Assembly (NCBI GenBank): GCA_947474395.1
Contig: CANJID010000018.1
Coordinates: forward strand, 1-57,214
Length of the DNA stretch: 57,214 nt
Source: Caulobacterales bacterium
GTDB taxonomy: Bacteria > Pseudomonadota > Alphaproteobacteria > Caulobacterales > Caulobacteraceae
Reading direction: 5' to 3'
Shown here: piece after piece, positions 35,228 through 44,477 of the stretch
How positions within the stretch are numbered: position 1 is the first letter of the stretch
Layout of the letters: each line of letters begins with the position of its first letter
Made by a program: the position numbers and the translations under genes
Notes under the pieces: model-generated
Database searches by the model: none
The model's input: the letters and a program-made list of their open reading frames with translations, nothing else
Told to the model about the DNA's origin: nothing

Positions 35228-35875
35228 CTATCTGGCCCGTAATAGCGGCTGGATAACGGCGTCGAGGGCCGTGAGCGTCTGCTCGCCCGACAGCTTCCTG
35301 TCGCCGACGAAGAAGGTCGGGGTGGAATCGATCTTGTCCACCTCGTAGGAGCGCTGCACCCGGTCATTCAGCAGCTTCATCGCCGCGTCGTCCTGGGCGC
35401 AGGTCTGGGCCTGGGCGTCGCTTAGACCGCCGGCGCGGGCGCCCTTCAGAAGCGTCGGCCCGGCGACGCCGTTCTCGTACATGTTCGCCTGGTCGCGGAA
35501 GAGGGCGTCGATGACGTCGAAATACTTGGCCGGCGGGGCGCAGCGGGCGATCAGGAAGCCGGCGGCGGCCACCTCCATCGGCGAGGTCGGGAACTCGCGA
35601 AACACGTACCGGACCTGGCCGCTGTCGATGTACTTGCGCTTGAATTCGGGGAACACCTCGGCGTTCCAGCGGGCGCAGTGGGGGCAGGTGGTGGAGGCGT
35701 ATTCGATCACCGTCACCTTGGCGGTGGCGCTCCCCAGCGACATCTCCGCCACGCCGACGGGCGGAGCGGGCGCCTTGGTCGCCGCGGGGGCGCCGGCCAT
35801 GGCGCTCTCCGCGCCGAGGGCCATCAGGCCGGCGACGGCCAGCGCGAGAGCGTAACGTCGAGCGATGCGGCGCAT
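35228..35875 (-). CDS. DsbA-family thiol oxidoreductase, soluble periplasmic
   Basis: A paralogue of the next gene (215 residues): EYASTTCPHCARWNAEVFPE holds the CPHC site, [12 protein letters not shown] and [19 protein letters not shown] follow, and IDSTPTFFVGDRKL carries the cis-proline. Here a cleavable signal peptide (about 1-27, ending SAMA) replaces the lipobox, so the protein should be soluble in the periplasm. The two genes share length and motif spacing and arose by duplication. The 92-base gap between them lacks an obvious terminator. Confidence 0.92.
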   Translation of the reverse strand: MRRIARRYALALAVAGLMALGAESAMAGAPAATKAPAPPVGVAEMSLGSATAKVTVIEYASTTCPHCARWNAEVFPEFKRKYIDSGQVRYVFREFPTSPMEVAAAGFLIARCAPPAKYFDVIDALFRDQANMYENGVAGPTLLKGARAGGLSDAQAQTCAQDDAAMKLLNDRVQRSYEVDKIDSTPTFFVGDRKLSGEQTLTALDAVIQPLLRAR

Positions 35876-36092
35876 GTTCTGGTCCTTCGATTCCGGCGGT
35901 CTATCGGGCGCTTTACAACTGCGCCCCGCCGAGCCTGACAGGTTTCCCGCCCGGCCGCTGAATGCGCCCTGAATTCGGAACCGCGCCCGGGCCGGTTTGT
36001 CAATCTTAGCCGGGGCGCAGCGAGGGACTGACGGCGCGGGCTGACCGCTGATAAGCTGACCGCAAAAGCCCAGGAAACGTCAGGATCGCCCC

Positions 36093-36860
36093 ATGTTCCA
36101 CCGCCGCTCGATGATCGCCCTGACGGCCCTCGCCCTCGCTTTGGCAGTGCCGGCCGTCACCTTCGCCGCCGTCGCGGTCAATCCGACCCCGCCCAAGACC
36201 CCCGCCTTCATCCAGCAGGCCATCGACAACCCGGCCCGCAGCGCCACCCAGCGCGCCCGCGACGTGAACCGCAAGCCGGGCGAGACACTCTCGCTGCTCG
36301 GTCTGAAACAGGGCGACCAGGTGATCGAGATCGCCTCGTTCGGCCAGTACTACAGCGACATCCTGTCCCCGGCGATCGGGGCCAAGGGCAAGCTCTACAT
36401 GTTCGACATGCCCTATCTGGAGACGCGCACGGCGCCCGCCTCCAGGGCCTTCGTGACCACCCACCCCAACACCGAGTTCAAGGTCGACAAGTTCGACGAG
36501 CTCGACTACCCCAAGGGCGTCGATAAGGTCCTGATCGTGCTCTACTATCACGACCTGAAGCCCAACAAGGTCGACACCGCCGTCCTCGACAAGAAGCTGT
36601 TCGACGCTTTGAAGCCGGGCGGGCGCCTGCTGATCGTGGACCACAAGGCCGAGGCGGGCTCGGCCTGGCGCGACGCCGGCACCATCCACCGGATGGGGGT
36701 CGAGACCATCGTGCAGGAGCTCACCGCCGCCGGCTTCCGCCAGATCGTCGACTCCAACCTCCTGGCCAATCCGACCGACGACCACGCCAAGATGGTCTTC
36801 TCCCCGGACGAGCGCGGCCACACCGACCAGGCCGTGTTCGTGTTCGAGAAGCCGCGGTAG
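36093..36860 (+). CDS. Secreted methyltransferase-like protein (COG4798 type)
   Basis: A 255-residue class I methyltransferase fold preceded by a signal peptide (about 1-26). FIQQAIDNPARSATQRARDV and ALKPGGRLLIVDHKAEAGSA are typical of the predicted methyltransferases of COG4798, which are often exported. The SAM-binding motif I reads VIEIASFGQYYSDIL: the usual glycine-rich loop is reduced to one glycine, so cofactor binding is doubtful. HRMGVETIVQELTAAGFRQI matches the family's later region. It has its own 217-base upstream region, containing two exact GCTGACCGC repeats 15 bases apart (36040 and 36055). Confidence 0.82.
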   Translation: MFHRRSMIALTALALALAVPAVTFAAVAVNPTPPKTPAFIQQAIDNPARSATQRARDVNRKPGETLSLLGLKQGDQVIEIASFGQYYSDILSPAIGAKGKLYMFDMPYLETRTAPASRAFVTTHPNTEFKVDKFDELDYPKGVDKVLIVLYYHDLKPNKVDTAVLDKKLFDALKPGGRLLIVDHKAEAGSAWRDAGTIHRMGVETIVQELTAAGFRQIVDSNLLANPTDDHAKMVFSPDERGHTDQAVFVFEKPR

Positions 36861-36863
36861 GCG

Positions 36864-37412
36864 CTACTCGTCCCTGAGCACGGCCCGCCCCAGGCGGGTC
36901 AGCGCCTTCTTCAACTTCTCCGGCGCGCCCGCGAGGCTTTCGGCGAGCGCCGCTTCCTGGGCGGCGTCGAGGGGCGCGGACTTGGCCTTTGATTTGGCGG
37001 TCGAGGCCGGCCCCGCGCTCGCGTGCAGCTTCACCGGGCCCTGGACGATGCGCAGCTTGGCGACCGCCCCGGTCCCCAGGAACAGGTTCACCCGAGACAG
37101 GATCTCCGGCGCCTGGTGCTGGATCAAGGCGGCGGCGGGCCCGTCGACGCGGATCTCCAGGGTGGCCGAGCCCCCGCCCCGGGGCTTGGTCAGCTTCACC
37201 GGCTCGGTGCGGCGGGCCAGGATCTCGCCGACGATCTCGCGCCAGCGGGCGGCAAGCCCGTCCGCTCCCGTGCCGAACCGTTCCTCCAGGGCCTTGAGCG
37301 GTTTGGACAGCGACTTGCCGATGGGCGGGGGCGGGCGGCGGATCGGGCGCGTGCGCTTGCGGCCGAGGATTTCGGCGGCCTCTGCGGCGGTTGGCAGGGT
37401 GCGGCGGCGCAT
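36864..37412 (-). CDS. DUF721 (DciA-like) protein
   Basis: A 182-residue basic protein. The DUF721 core is LEERFGTGADGLAARWREIV, then GGSATLEIRVDGPAAALIQH and LFLGTGAVAKLRIVQGP. DciA proteins of this superfamily help load the replicative helicase DnaB; whether this alphaproteobacterial branch does the same is not shown. The arginine/proline-rich N-terminus (KRTRPIRRPPPP) may bind DNA. It is divergent from mutY with only 21 bases between starts, an arrangement conserved in alphaproteobacteria. Confidence 0.88.
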   Translation of the reverse strand: MRRRTLPTAAEAAEILGRKRTRPIRRPPPPIGKSLSKPLKALEERFGTGADGLAARWREIVGEILARRTEPVKLTKPRGGGSATLEIRVDGPAAALIQHQAPEILSRVNLFLGTGAVAKLRIVQGPVKLHASAGPASTAKSKAKSAPLDAAQEAALAESLAGAPEKLKKALTRLGRAVLRDE

Positions 37413-37433
37413 GGGCGGAGTATATCGGCAAGC

Positions 37434-38486
37434 GTGACCGACGTCCCCGCCCTCCGCCGCGCCTTGCTCGTCTGGTACGACGAAAACGCCCGCGCCCTGC
37501 CCTGGCGGGTCGGACCACCCGAGCACGCCGCGGGCGTCCGCGCCGACCCCTACCGGGTCTGGCTCTCCGAGGTGATGCTGCAGCAGACCACGGTCCCTCA
37601 CGCCACCCCCTACTTCCTCGACTTCACCCGCCGCTGGCCGACCGTCGGCGCGCTCGCGGCCGAGAAGGACGAGGTGGTGATGGCCGCCTGGGCGGGGCTC
37701 GGCTACTACGCCCGCGCCCGCAACCTCCTGGCCTGCGCAAGAGCGGTGGCGCGGGGCCATGGCGGCGCCTTCCCCGACACGGAGGAGGGCCTTCTCAGCC
37801 TGCCCGGCGTCGGCGCCTATACGGCGGCGGCCGTGGCGGCCATCGTCTTCGACCGGCCCGCCAATGTGGTGGACGGCAATGTCGAGCGGGTGATGTCGCG
37901 CCTCTTCGCCGTCGAGACGCCCCTGCCGGACTCCAAGCCCGAGCTGAAACGCCTCGCCGCCGGCTTGGTGGCCGACGACCGTCCCGGCGACTGGGCGCAA
38001 GCCCTGATGGACCTCGGCGCCACGGTCTGCCGTCCCCGCGAGCCCCTGTGCGACCGCTGCCCCCTGGCCAAGCCCTGCAAGGCCCGAGCGACCGGCGCCC
38101 CGGAGACCTACCCCCGCAAGACCGCCAAGGCGGTTCGCCCCCGGCGCCACGGTGTCGCCTTCCTGGTCACGCGGGACGGCGAGGTCGCCCTGGTCCGCCG
38201 CCCCGGCAAGGGGCTGCTCGGCGGCATGCTGGCCCTGCCGACCACCGACTGGCGCGGCGCTCCCTGGACCCCCGCCGAGGTCGCTCCGCCCGCCGCCGCC
38301 GACTGGCGGCCCATGGGCGAGATCGAGCACGTCTTCACCCACTTCGCCCTGACCCTGACCGTCTGGCGCGGCGAGACGGCGGGGGATGTGGAGGGCGCGG
38401 TCTGGACGCGGCTTAGCGATGCGGGCGAGGGGCTGCCGTCCGTGTTCCTGAAGGCTCTGCGCGCGGGTCTGACGCGACTGGCCTGA
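37434..38486 (+). CDS. mutY: A/G-specific adenine glycosylase MutY
   Basis: A 350-residue base-excision glycosylase that removes adenine opposite 8-oxoguanine. The QQTTV motif (MLQQTTVPHATPYF), the helix-hairpin-helix LLSLPGVGAYTAAAVAAIVF and the catalytic aspartate in NVVDGNVERVMSR are present. The [4Fe-4S] cluster cysteines are CRPREPLCDRCPLAKPC (C-x6-C-x2-C-x5-C). A C-terminal NUDIX-like domain that reads 8-oxoguanine follows (EIEHVFTHFALTLTV). Start is GTG. The gene converges on ccrM across a 41-base gap holding a hairpin. Confidence 0.96.
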   Translation: MTDVPALRRALLVWYDENARALPWRVGPPEHAAGVRADPYRVWLSEVMLQQTTVPHATPYFLDFTRRWPTVGALAAEKDEVVMAAWAGLGYYARARNLLACARAVARGHGGAFPDTEEGLLSLPGVGAYTAAAVAAIVFDRPANVVDGNVERVMSRLFAVETPLPDSKPELKRLAAGLVADDRPGDWAQALMDLGATVCRPREPLCDRCPLAKPCKARATGAPETYPRKTAKAVRPRRHGVAFLVTRDGEVALVRRPGKGLLGGMLALPTTDWRGAPWTPAEVAPPAAADWRPMGEIEHVFTHFALTLTVWRGETAGDVEGAVWTRLSDAGEGLPSVFLKALRAGLTRLA

Positions 38487-38497
38487 GCCTCTTGGTC

Positions 38498-38520
38498 CTT
38501 CCCCCAAAGGGGGGAGCGAC
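38498..38520. repeat. Short hairpin related to the REP-like elements near mmcB
   Basis: CTTCCCCCAAAGGGGGGAGC matches in reverse the first arm of copy A at 3171 (GTCGCTCCCCCCTTGGGGGA). It lies between the convergent mutY and ccrM genes and may be a truncated or solitary copy. Confidence 0.6.
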
Positions 38521-38527
38521 TTGGCGC

Positions 38528-39613
<1,086 letters not shown>

Positions 39614-39642
39614 CTAATCGCGGACAAGCTCCCTCTTCAGGG

Positions 39643-39657
39643 TTAAGGCGCTGCTAA
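39643..39657 (-). promoter_or_regulatory. CtrA-box candidate upstream of ccrM
   Basis: On the minus strand TTAG-N7-TTAA, one mismatch from the CtrA consensus TTAA-N7-TTAA. It lies 39 bases before the ccrM ATG, in a position to overlap a -35 element. CtrA activates ccrM in Caulobacter, so the site is expected. No GANTC motif is visible between it and the start codon. Confidence 0.6.
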
Positions 39658-39667
39658 GGCCGCGTGT

Positions 39668-40366
39668 CTAGCCCTCGTTGTCGAGGGCACCGCCCGCGAG
39701 CATCGGGTCCCTGCCGGCCAGGGCCAGCATCACCGGCGCCCAGGTCATGCGGTGGACCGGCGACGGGCCGAGGGTCGTCAGGGCCTCGGCGTGGGCGCGC
39801 ACGCCATAGCCCTTGTGGGCGGAAAAGCCGTAACCCGGATAAACCTCGTCCAGCTCGGCCATCAGCCGGTCGCGGGCGGTCTTGGCCAGGATCGAGGCCG
39901 CGGCGATGGAAAGGGAGAGGGCGTCGCCCCCGATCACGGTCTTCACGGTGCAGGGCAGGACGAAGGCGTAGTTGCCGTCCACCAGGGCGGTGCCGGGCAG
40001 GACCCTCAAGCCCTCGACGGCCCGGCGCATGGCGATGCCGGTGGCGTGCAGGATATTGTGCTCGGCAATCTCCTCGACGCTGGCGAAGGCGACGCCCCAG
40101 GCGAGGGCGGAGGCCTTGATCTCGATCTCCAGCGCGTAGCGCTTTCTGGCGGTGAGCTTCTTGGAGTCGTCTATGCCTTCGGGCGTGCGACGGGGGTCGA
40201 GGATCACCGCGGCGGCGCAGACCGGCCCGGCCCAGGGCCCGCGGCCCGCCTCGTCCACCCCGCAGACGGGGCCGAGGCACAGGCCTTCGAGCGTCAGGTT
40301 AGGCCCGAGCGCCGGTTTAGGTTTCGCTTTCGCGCTTGGCGCGGCGGCCGCGCTGCGGGGAGCCAT
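39668..40366 (-). CDS. rnhB: Ribonuclease HII
   Basis: A 232-residue enzyme that nicks at ribonucleotides in DNA. The active-site carboxylates are in [20 protein letters not shown] (D-E), ALVDGNYAF (D) and [17 protein letters not shown] (D). [13 protein letters not shown] is the signature loop and [17 protein letters not shown] the C-terminal conserved block. The N-terminal 25 residues are an Ala/Lys/Pro-rich tail. It precedes ccrM on the same strand; the 63-base gap contains the CtrA-box candidate, so ccrM can be expressed separately. Confidence 0.96.
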   Translation of the reverse strand: MAPRSAAAAPSAKAKPKPALGPNLTLEGLCLGPVCGVDEAGRGPWAGPVCAAAVILDPRRTPEGIDDSKKLTARKRYALEIEIKASALAWGVAFASVEEIAEHNILHATGIAMRRAVEGLRVLPGTALVDGNYAFVLPCTVKTVIGGDALSLSIAAASILAKTARDRLMAELDEVYPGYGFSAHKGYGVRAHAEALTTLGPSPVHRMTWAPVMLALAGRDPMLAGGALDNEG

Positions 40367-40439
40367 GGGCGGTGATTCCCGTCACATACCTCCCCGACTT
40401 ACGACGGAGCGTGCGCCTGCGGAAGCGGGACACGTCAGT

Positions 40440-40553
40440 TCAGCTCGCGAGGAACTGCAGGAAGCTGATCGACACCGCGGCGACCAGGAGGCCGACGGTG
40501 GCCGCGCCGGTGGCGCTGGTGAGGTTCAGGAGCTTGGTGGTGAGCCGGTTCAT
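40440..40553 (-). CDS. 37-residue single-pass membrane protein
   Basis: Reads MNRLTTKLLNLTSATGAATV then GLLVAAVSISFLQFLAS. The N-terminus is polar and basic; the remainder is one hydrophobic helix of about 20 residues. GGGGA stands eight to ten bases before the ATG. It runs in the same direction as rnhB, 73 bases upstream of it. I recognise no family. The codon pattern (GC at third positions, no rare codons) supports a real gene but the size makes this tentative. Confidence 0.5.
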   Translation of the reverse strand: MNRLTTKLLNLTSATGAATVGLLVAAVSISFLQFLAS

Positions 40554-40684
40554 GATTTTATCCCCGTGGAGGTTGGCGGGGGGTGAGCCCGCATCAGGCG
40601 TCGGCCTGACGAGGACATTGCTAGGCTCCCTCCGTGTCCCCCGGGCGTCGGCTGCGTGTCAGGGTGTTTCGAGACGGGCCTGAT

Positions 40685-40728
40685 ATGTGTCGCAATGTGT
40701 CGAGGGGCGCCTCCGACAGATTCCGACA
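40685..40728. promoter_or_regulatory. Symmetric four-half-site operator upstream of ompR-type gene
   Basis: TGTCG occurs at 40688 and 40698, and its reverse complement CGACA at 40714 and 40724: TGTCG-N5-TGTCG-N11-CGACA-N5-CGACA, exactly symmetric about base 40708. The direct repeats extend to ATGTGTCG and TCCGACA, each with a 10-base period, the spacing used by tandem OmpR-family dimers. It ends 46 bases before the regulator's ATG. Confidence 0.65.
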
Positions 40729-40774
40729 CTGAAAACCTCGCCCGCGCGCACGCATTCGAGGGCATGATCGGCCC

Positions 40775-41494
40775 ATGGAAGCTGGGCAGCATCTTCTGAT
40801 CGTCGACGACGACCGCGACATCCGCACCCTCCTGGCCGAGCAGCTGCGCGCCGCCGGCTACCAGGTCTCGGCGGCGGGCGACGGGGCGGAGATGCGCAAG
40901 GTGCTGGAGCGCGGCCCGGTCGACCTGATCGTCCTCGACCTCAACCTGCCCAAGGAGGACGGCCTGACCCTGTGCCGCGACCTTCGCGCCCGCTCCACCA
41001 CCCCGGTCATCATGCTGACCGCCCGGGCCGAGGCCATCGACCGCATCCTCGGCCTGGAGATGGGCGCGGACGACTACCTGCCCAAACCCTTCGAGCCTCG
41101 GGAATTGCTGGCCCGCATTCGCAGCGTCCTGCGCCGCTCGCAGGCCTTGCCGGCGAACCTGGAGCCCCTGACGGCGAAGAAGGCGAGCTTCGGCGGCTGG
41201 GCCCTGGATTTCGAGCACCGCCATCTCACCGGCCCCGACGGGCGGGTGGTCATGCTGTCGGGCGCCGAGTTCCGCCTGATGCGGGCCCTGGTGGACCACG
41301 CCAACCGGGTGCTGAGCCGCGAGCAGATCCTGGCCCTGGTCTCCACCCGCACCGGCGAGGCCCACGACCGCGCCATCGACCTGCAGGTCAGCCGCCTGCG
41401 CCAGAAGCTCGACGATCCTGAAAGCGCGACCAGCCTGATCCGCACGGTCCGCAACGAGGGCTATGTCCTCGCCGCCCCGGTGGTGTTCGAATGA
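40775..41494 (+). CDS. OmpR-family response regulator
   Basis: A 239-residue regulator. The receiver domain has LLIVDDDRDIRTLL (acid pocket), phosphoacceptor D53 in VDLIVLDLNLPKEDG, MLTAR and DDYLPKPFEPREL (switch lysine). The C-terminal winged helix has LSGAEFRLMRALVDHANRVL, REQILALVSTRTGEAHDRAI and VSRLRQKLDDPE, and closes with LIRTVRNEGYVLA. The kinase gene overlaps its end by four bases. A symmetric TGTCG array just upstream is its probable autoregulatory site. The signal sensed is unknown. Confidence 0.94.
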   Translation: MEAGQHLLIVDDDRDIRTLLAEQLRAAGYQVSAAGDGAEMRKVLERGPVDLIVLDLNLPKEDGLTLCRDLRARSTTPVIMLTARAEAIDRILGLEMGADDYLPKPFEPRELLARIRSVLRRSQALPANLEPLTAKKASFGGWALDFEHRHLTGPDGRVVMLSGAEFRLMRALVDHANRVLSREQILALVSTRTGEAHDRAIDLQVSRLRQKLDDPESATSLIRTVRNEGYVLAAPVVFE

Positions 41495-42858
41495 GCCGGG
41501 TCCGCGCCTTCTTCGCCTCCATGACCGGGCGGATCTTCCTGATCCTGCTGTTCGGGGTGGCTATCTCCGCCTCCGTGGCCTGGTCCTTCGCGGAGGGTCG
41601 CCGCCAGATGGACGTCCGTCGCATCGGCGTCGAGCGCACCGTCGACCGGGTGCAGAACTTCGTCACCTGGTACGAGGGCGCCTCCGCCGAGGAACGCGCG
41701 CGGATCGGCCCCCGGGGCATCGGCGGCGTCCGCCTGGCGCCCCCGTCGGTCCGCGCCGTCGCCGCCGATCCGGCCCTCACCACGGCGGTCGCTGCCCGCC
41801 TGGGAGACAAGCCGGTCTTCGTCGAGCGCGCCGACTTCTCAAGTTGCCGCCCGCCGCGCCAGCCGGGCGAGCGCATGCCCGATGTCGCGCCCCGCCCCGG
41901 CGGGCCCGGCCGGATCGAGCCGCCCGAGTGCTGGGTTCTGACGGTGAGCGCGGCCTCCGAGACCCTTCGCCTCGTCATGGAGACGCCCCTGCGGGTGGTC
42001 AGCGACCCCCTGGTGCTGGACCCGGTCTATCTCGCCATCCTGGCGCTCGCCGCGGCCGTTCTCGCCTTCTTCGTCGCCCGCATGGCCGCCCGGCCGCTCA
42101 ACGCCCTGTCCCGGGCGGCAGGGAACCTCGGCCAGGACCTGGCCCGCGATCCCATCCCCATCGCCGGCCCCACCGAGGTGCAGAACGCGGCGCGGGCCTT
42201 CAACGCCATGCAGACCCGGCTGAAGCGCCAGCTCTCCGAGCGCACCCACATGCTCGCCGCCATCACCCACGACCTGCAGACGCCCATCACCCGCCTGCGC
42301 CTGCGCCTGGAAAAGGTGGAGGACGAGACCCTGCGCGAGCGGCTGCTGGCGGACCTCGCCGCCATGCAGGGCCTGGTCCGCGAGGGGCTGGACCTCGCCC
42401 GCACCGCCGAGAGCGCCGAGGCCGCTGTCGCCATCGACCTGAAGTCCCTGCTGGAAAGCGTGGTGGAGGACGCCGCCGACGCGGGCCAGGACGTGCGTCT
42501 TACGGGAAGCGTCGCCGCCGACGTGCGCGGGCGGCCCCAGGCCTTGCGCCGCCTGCTGCTGAACCTGGTCGACAATGCCCTGAAGTACGGCGGCTCGGCC
42601 GAGGTCTCCGCCGAGCGGGGGCCGGAAGGCGTGATTGTCCGCGTTCGCGACCACGGCCCGGGCCTGCCCCCCGAGCAGATCGAGGCGGTGTTCGACCCCT
42701 TCGTCCGTCTGGAGGACTCCCGCTCGCGAGACACCGGCGGCGTCGGCCTCGGCCTGACCATCGCCCGCATGCTGGCCGAGAAGGACGGCGCGAACCTGCG
42801 GCTGCGCAATCACCCCGAAGGGGGCGCGGAGGCAGTGCTAACCCTGAAAGCGGCCTGA
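41491..42858 (+). CDS. Sensor histidine kinase, EnvZ-like
   Basis: 455 residues: a first membrane helix (IFLILLFGVAISASVAWSF, about 13-31), a periplasmic domain (about 35-168), a second helix (PVYLAILALAAAVLAFFVARMAA), a HAMP linker, then the kinase core. The H-box is AAITHDLQTPITRLRLRLEK, the N-box LLLNLVDNALKYGG and the G boxes VRDHGPGLP and GGVGLGLTIARMLAE. The periplasmic part has two cysteines (SSCRPPRQPGE and PPECWVLTV), which could form a disulphide. Coupled to the regulator gene by ATGA overlap. Confidence 0.94.
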   Translation: MSRVRAFFASMTGRIFLILLFGVAISASVAWSFAEGRRQMDVRRIGVERTVDRVQNFVTWYEGASAEERARIGPRGIGGVRLAPPSVRAVAADPALTTAVAARLGDKPVFVERADFSSCRPPRQPGERMPDVAPRPGGPGRIEPPECWVLTVSAASETLRLVMETPLRVVSDPLVLDPVYLAILALAAAVLAFFVARMAARPLNALSRAAGNLGQDLARDPIPIAGPTEVQNAARAFNAMQTRLKRQLSERTHMLAAITHDLQTPITRLRLRLEKVEDETLRERLLADLAAMQGLVREGLDLARTAESAEAAVAIDLKSLLESVVEDAADAGQDVRLTGSVAADVRGRPQALRRLLLNLVDNALKYGGSAEVSAERGPEGVIVRVRDHGPGLPPEQIEAVFDPFVRLEDSRSRDTGGVGLGLTIARMLAEKDGANLRLRNHPEGGAEAVLTLKAA

Positions 42859-42871
42859 AGGCCGCTCTAGC

Positions 42872-43210
42872 TCAACTCGTCTTGGCCTTGCAGTTCTTCA
42901 GCGGCTTGGCGGCGCCCTCGATCGTGGCGGTGGTGCCGTCGGTCCAGAACTTCGCCTTGTCATCCGAGAACTGGATGCCGTTGGGCGCCTGGGTCCGCTT
43001 CAGATTGTAGGTCTTGTTATCGCTGGTCGTCACCGTGGCCTTGGTCGGGCGCTCGGAGTCGTAGTCGATGTGGAAGACCTCTCCGCCATCGCAAGTATAG
43101 AAAGCCGAGTTGAAATTGTTCATCGGCGGCTGGTTAGCCGCCGCGGCCAGGGCGGACTGGGTAAGCAAGAACGGCGCAAGCGCGGCGCCGGCCACGAACA
43201 GGGCCTTCAT
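42872..43210 (-). CDS. MliC-like secreted protein (lysozyme inhibitor family)
   Basis: A 112-residue protein with a signal peptide (about 1-22, ending SALA). The mature part AFYTCDGGEVFHIDYDSERP, then ATVTTSDNKTYNLKRT and KFWTDGTTATIEG follows the MliC pattern (FxCxxG, a strand, then WxxG-like and a closing strand). MliC and PliC proteins inhibit C-type lysozyme in the periplasm. The two cysteines (CDGG and KNCKAK) match the family's disulphide. No lipobox is seen, so it should be soluble. Confidence 0.8.
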   Translation of the reverse strand: MKALFVAGAALAPFLLTQSALAAAANQPPMNNFNSAFYTCDGGEVFHIDYDSERPTKATVTTSDNKTYNLKRTQAPNGIQFSDDKAKFWTDGTTATIEGAAKPLKNCKAKTS

Positions 43211-43326
43211 CGTCGGGCTCCTTCCCACTCGCAGCCGATCTCCGCCGGCTGCCCCGCCAGCTTACTCAGTCTGCGCGGATGTTGGAGTCCCTTTGAAAGG
43301 GGGCGTGTAATCGTGAACGGGGCCCG

Positions 43327-44376
43327 CTAGGCGCCTTCGGCGAAACGCCAGCGCATGATTTCGCCGGCGTGGAAGGGCGTCACCGCCTCCGATCCGGTCC
43401 CGACCCGTTCCGGAACGACGTTGGACGCGCGCTCCAGGGTGATCCGGCCGGTGTTGAGGGGCAGGCCATAGAAATTCGGGCCGTGCTCGGAGGCGAACCC
43501 TTCCAGCCGGTCCAGCGCCCCCTCCTCGTCGAAGGTCGTCGCATAGCTTTCCATGGCGAAGGGCGCGTTGAAGATGCCGGCGCATCCGCAGGCCGCCTCC
43601 TTCTTGCCGACGGCGTGCGGCGCTGAATCGGTGCCGAGGAAGAACTTCGCCGATCCGGAGGTCGCCGCCCGGCGCAGGGCAAGCCGATGCACTTCGCGCT
43701 TGGCCACCGGCAGGCAGTAGAAATGGGGCCGGATGCCGCCCTCGAACATGGCGTTGCGGTTTATCCGCAGGTGATGCGGCGTGATCGTCGCGGCGACGTT
43801 CGGGCCCGTCTGCTCGACGAAGGCGACGGCCTCGGCCGTGGTGACGTGCTCGAACACGATCTTGAGCGCGGGGAAGTCGGCAAGGACCTTTAAGAGCACG
43901 CGCTCGATGAAGACCGCCTCGCGATCGAAGATGTCGACGCCGTGGTCGGTGACCTCGCCGTGCAGCAAGAGCGGCATGCCGATACGCTGCATCCGCTCCA
44001 GAACGCGGTGGATATTGCGGATGTCGGTGACCCCGTGCTCGGAGTTCGTCGTCGCGTGCGCCGGATAAAGCTTGCAGGCGGTGAAGACGCCTGCCGCAAA
44101 GCCGCGCTCGATCTCGTCCGGATCGGCGCCGTCGGTGAGGTAACAGGTCATCAGGGGCTCGAAACCCGCGTCGGGATCGAGGGCGGCGAGGATCCTCATC
44201 CGATAGGCGACGGCCAGGGCCACGCTTGTGACCGGCGGGGACAGGTTGGGCATCACGATAGCCCGGGCGAACTGGCGCGCCGTGTGTCCCACCACCGACC
44301 GCAGCATGTCGCCGTCGCGCAGGTGTACGTGCCAGTCGTCAGGTCGACGCATGAGAAGAACGTCGGATGAGGGCAT
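43327..44376 (-). CDS. pyrC: Dihydroorotase (PyrC, class II)
   Basis: A 349-residue monofunctional enzyme, the length of E. coli PyrC (348), that closes carbamoyl-aspartate to dihydroorotate in pyrimidine synthesis. Zinc ligands are in DDWHVHLRDGDML (HxH), the carbamylated lysine in FTACKLYPAHATTNSEHGV, histidines in LLLHGEVTD and FEHVTTAEA, and the catalytic aspartate in FLGTDSAPHAVGKKEAACG. The N-terminal start at the ATG before PSSDVLLM matches family length. Most alphaproteobacteria I know carry a class I dihydroorotase near pyrB, so this form may be extra or acquired; codon use is slightly less GC-biased than neighbours. Confidence 0.95.
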   Translation of the reverse strand: MPSSDVLLMRRPDDWHVHLRDGDMLRSVVGHTARQFARAIVMPNLSPPVTSVALAVAYRMRILAALDPDAGFEPLMTCYLTDGADPDEIERGFAAGVFTACKLYPAHATTNSEHGVTDIRNIHRVLERMQRIGMPLLLHGEVTDHGVDIFDREAVFIERVLLKVLADFPALKIVFEHVTTAEAVAFVEQTGPNVAATITPHHLRINRNAMFEGGIRPHFYCLPVAKREVHRLALRRAATSGSAKFFLGTDSAPHAVGKKEAACGCAGIFNAPFAMESYATTFDEEGALDRLEGFASEHGPNFYGLPLNTGRITLERASNVVPERVGTGSEAVTPFHAGEIMRWRFAEGA

Positions 44377-44477
44377 GGGTGTCGAGCCTGGCTGCGCGCG
44401 GGAGGAACGGCGAACCACCGATTCACCAGCGGATATCTAATCGCAGAGCCGCTGCCGAAGGACTCTAAAATGCCGTC

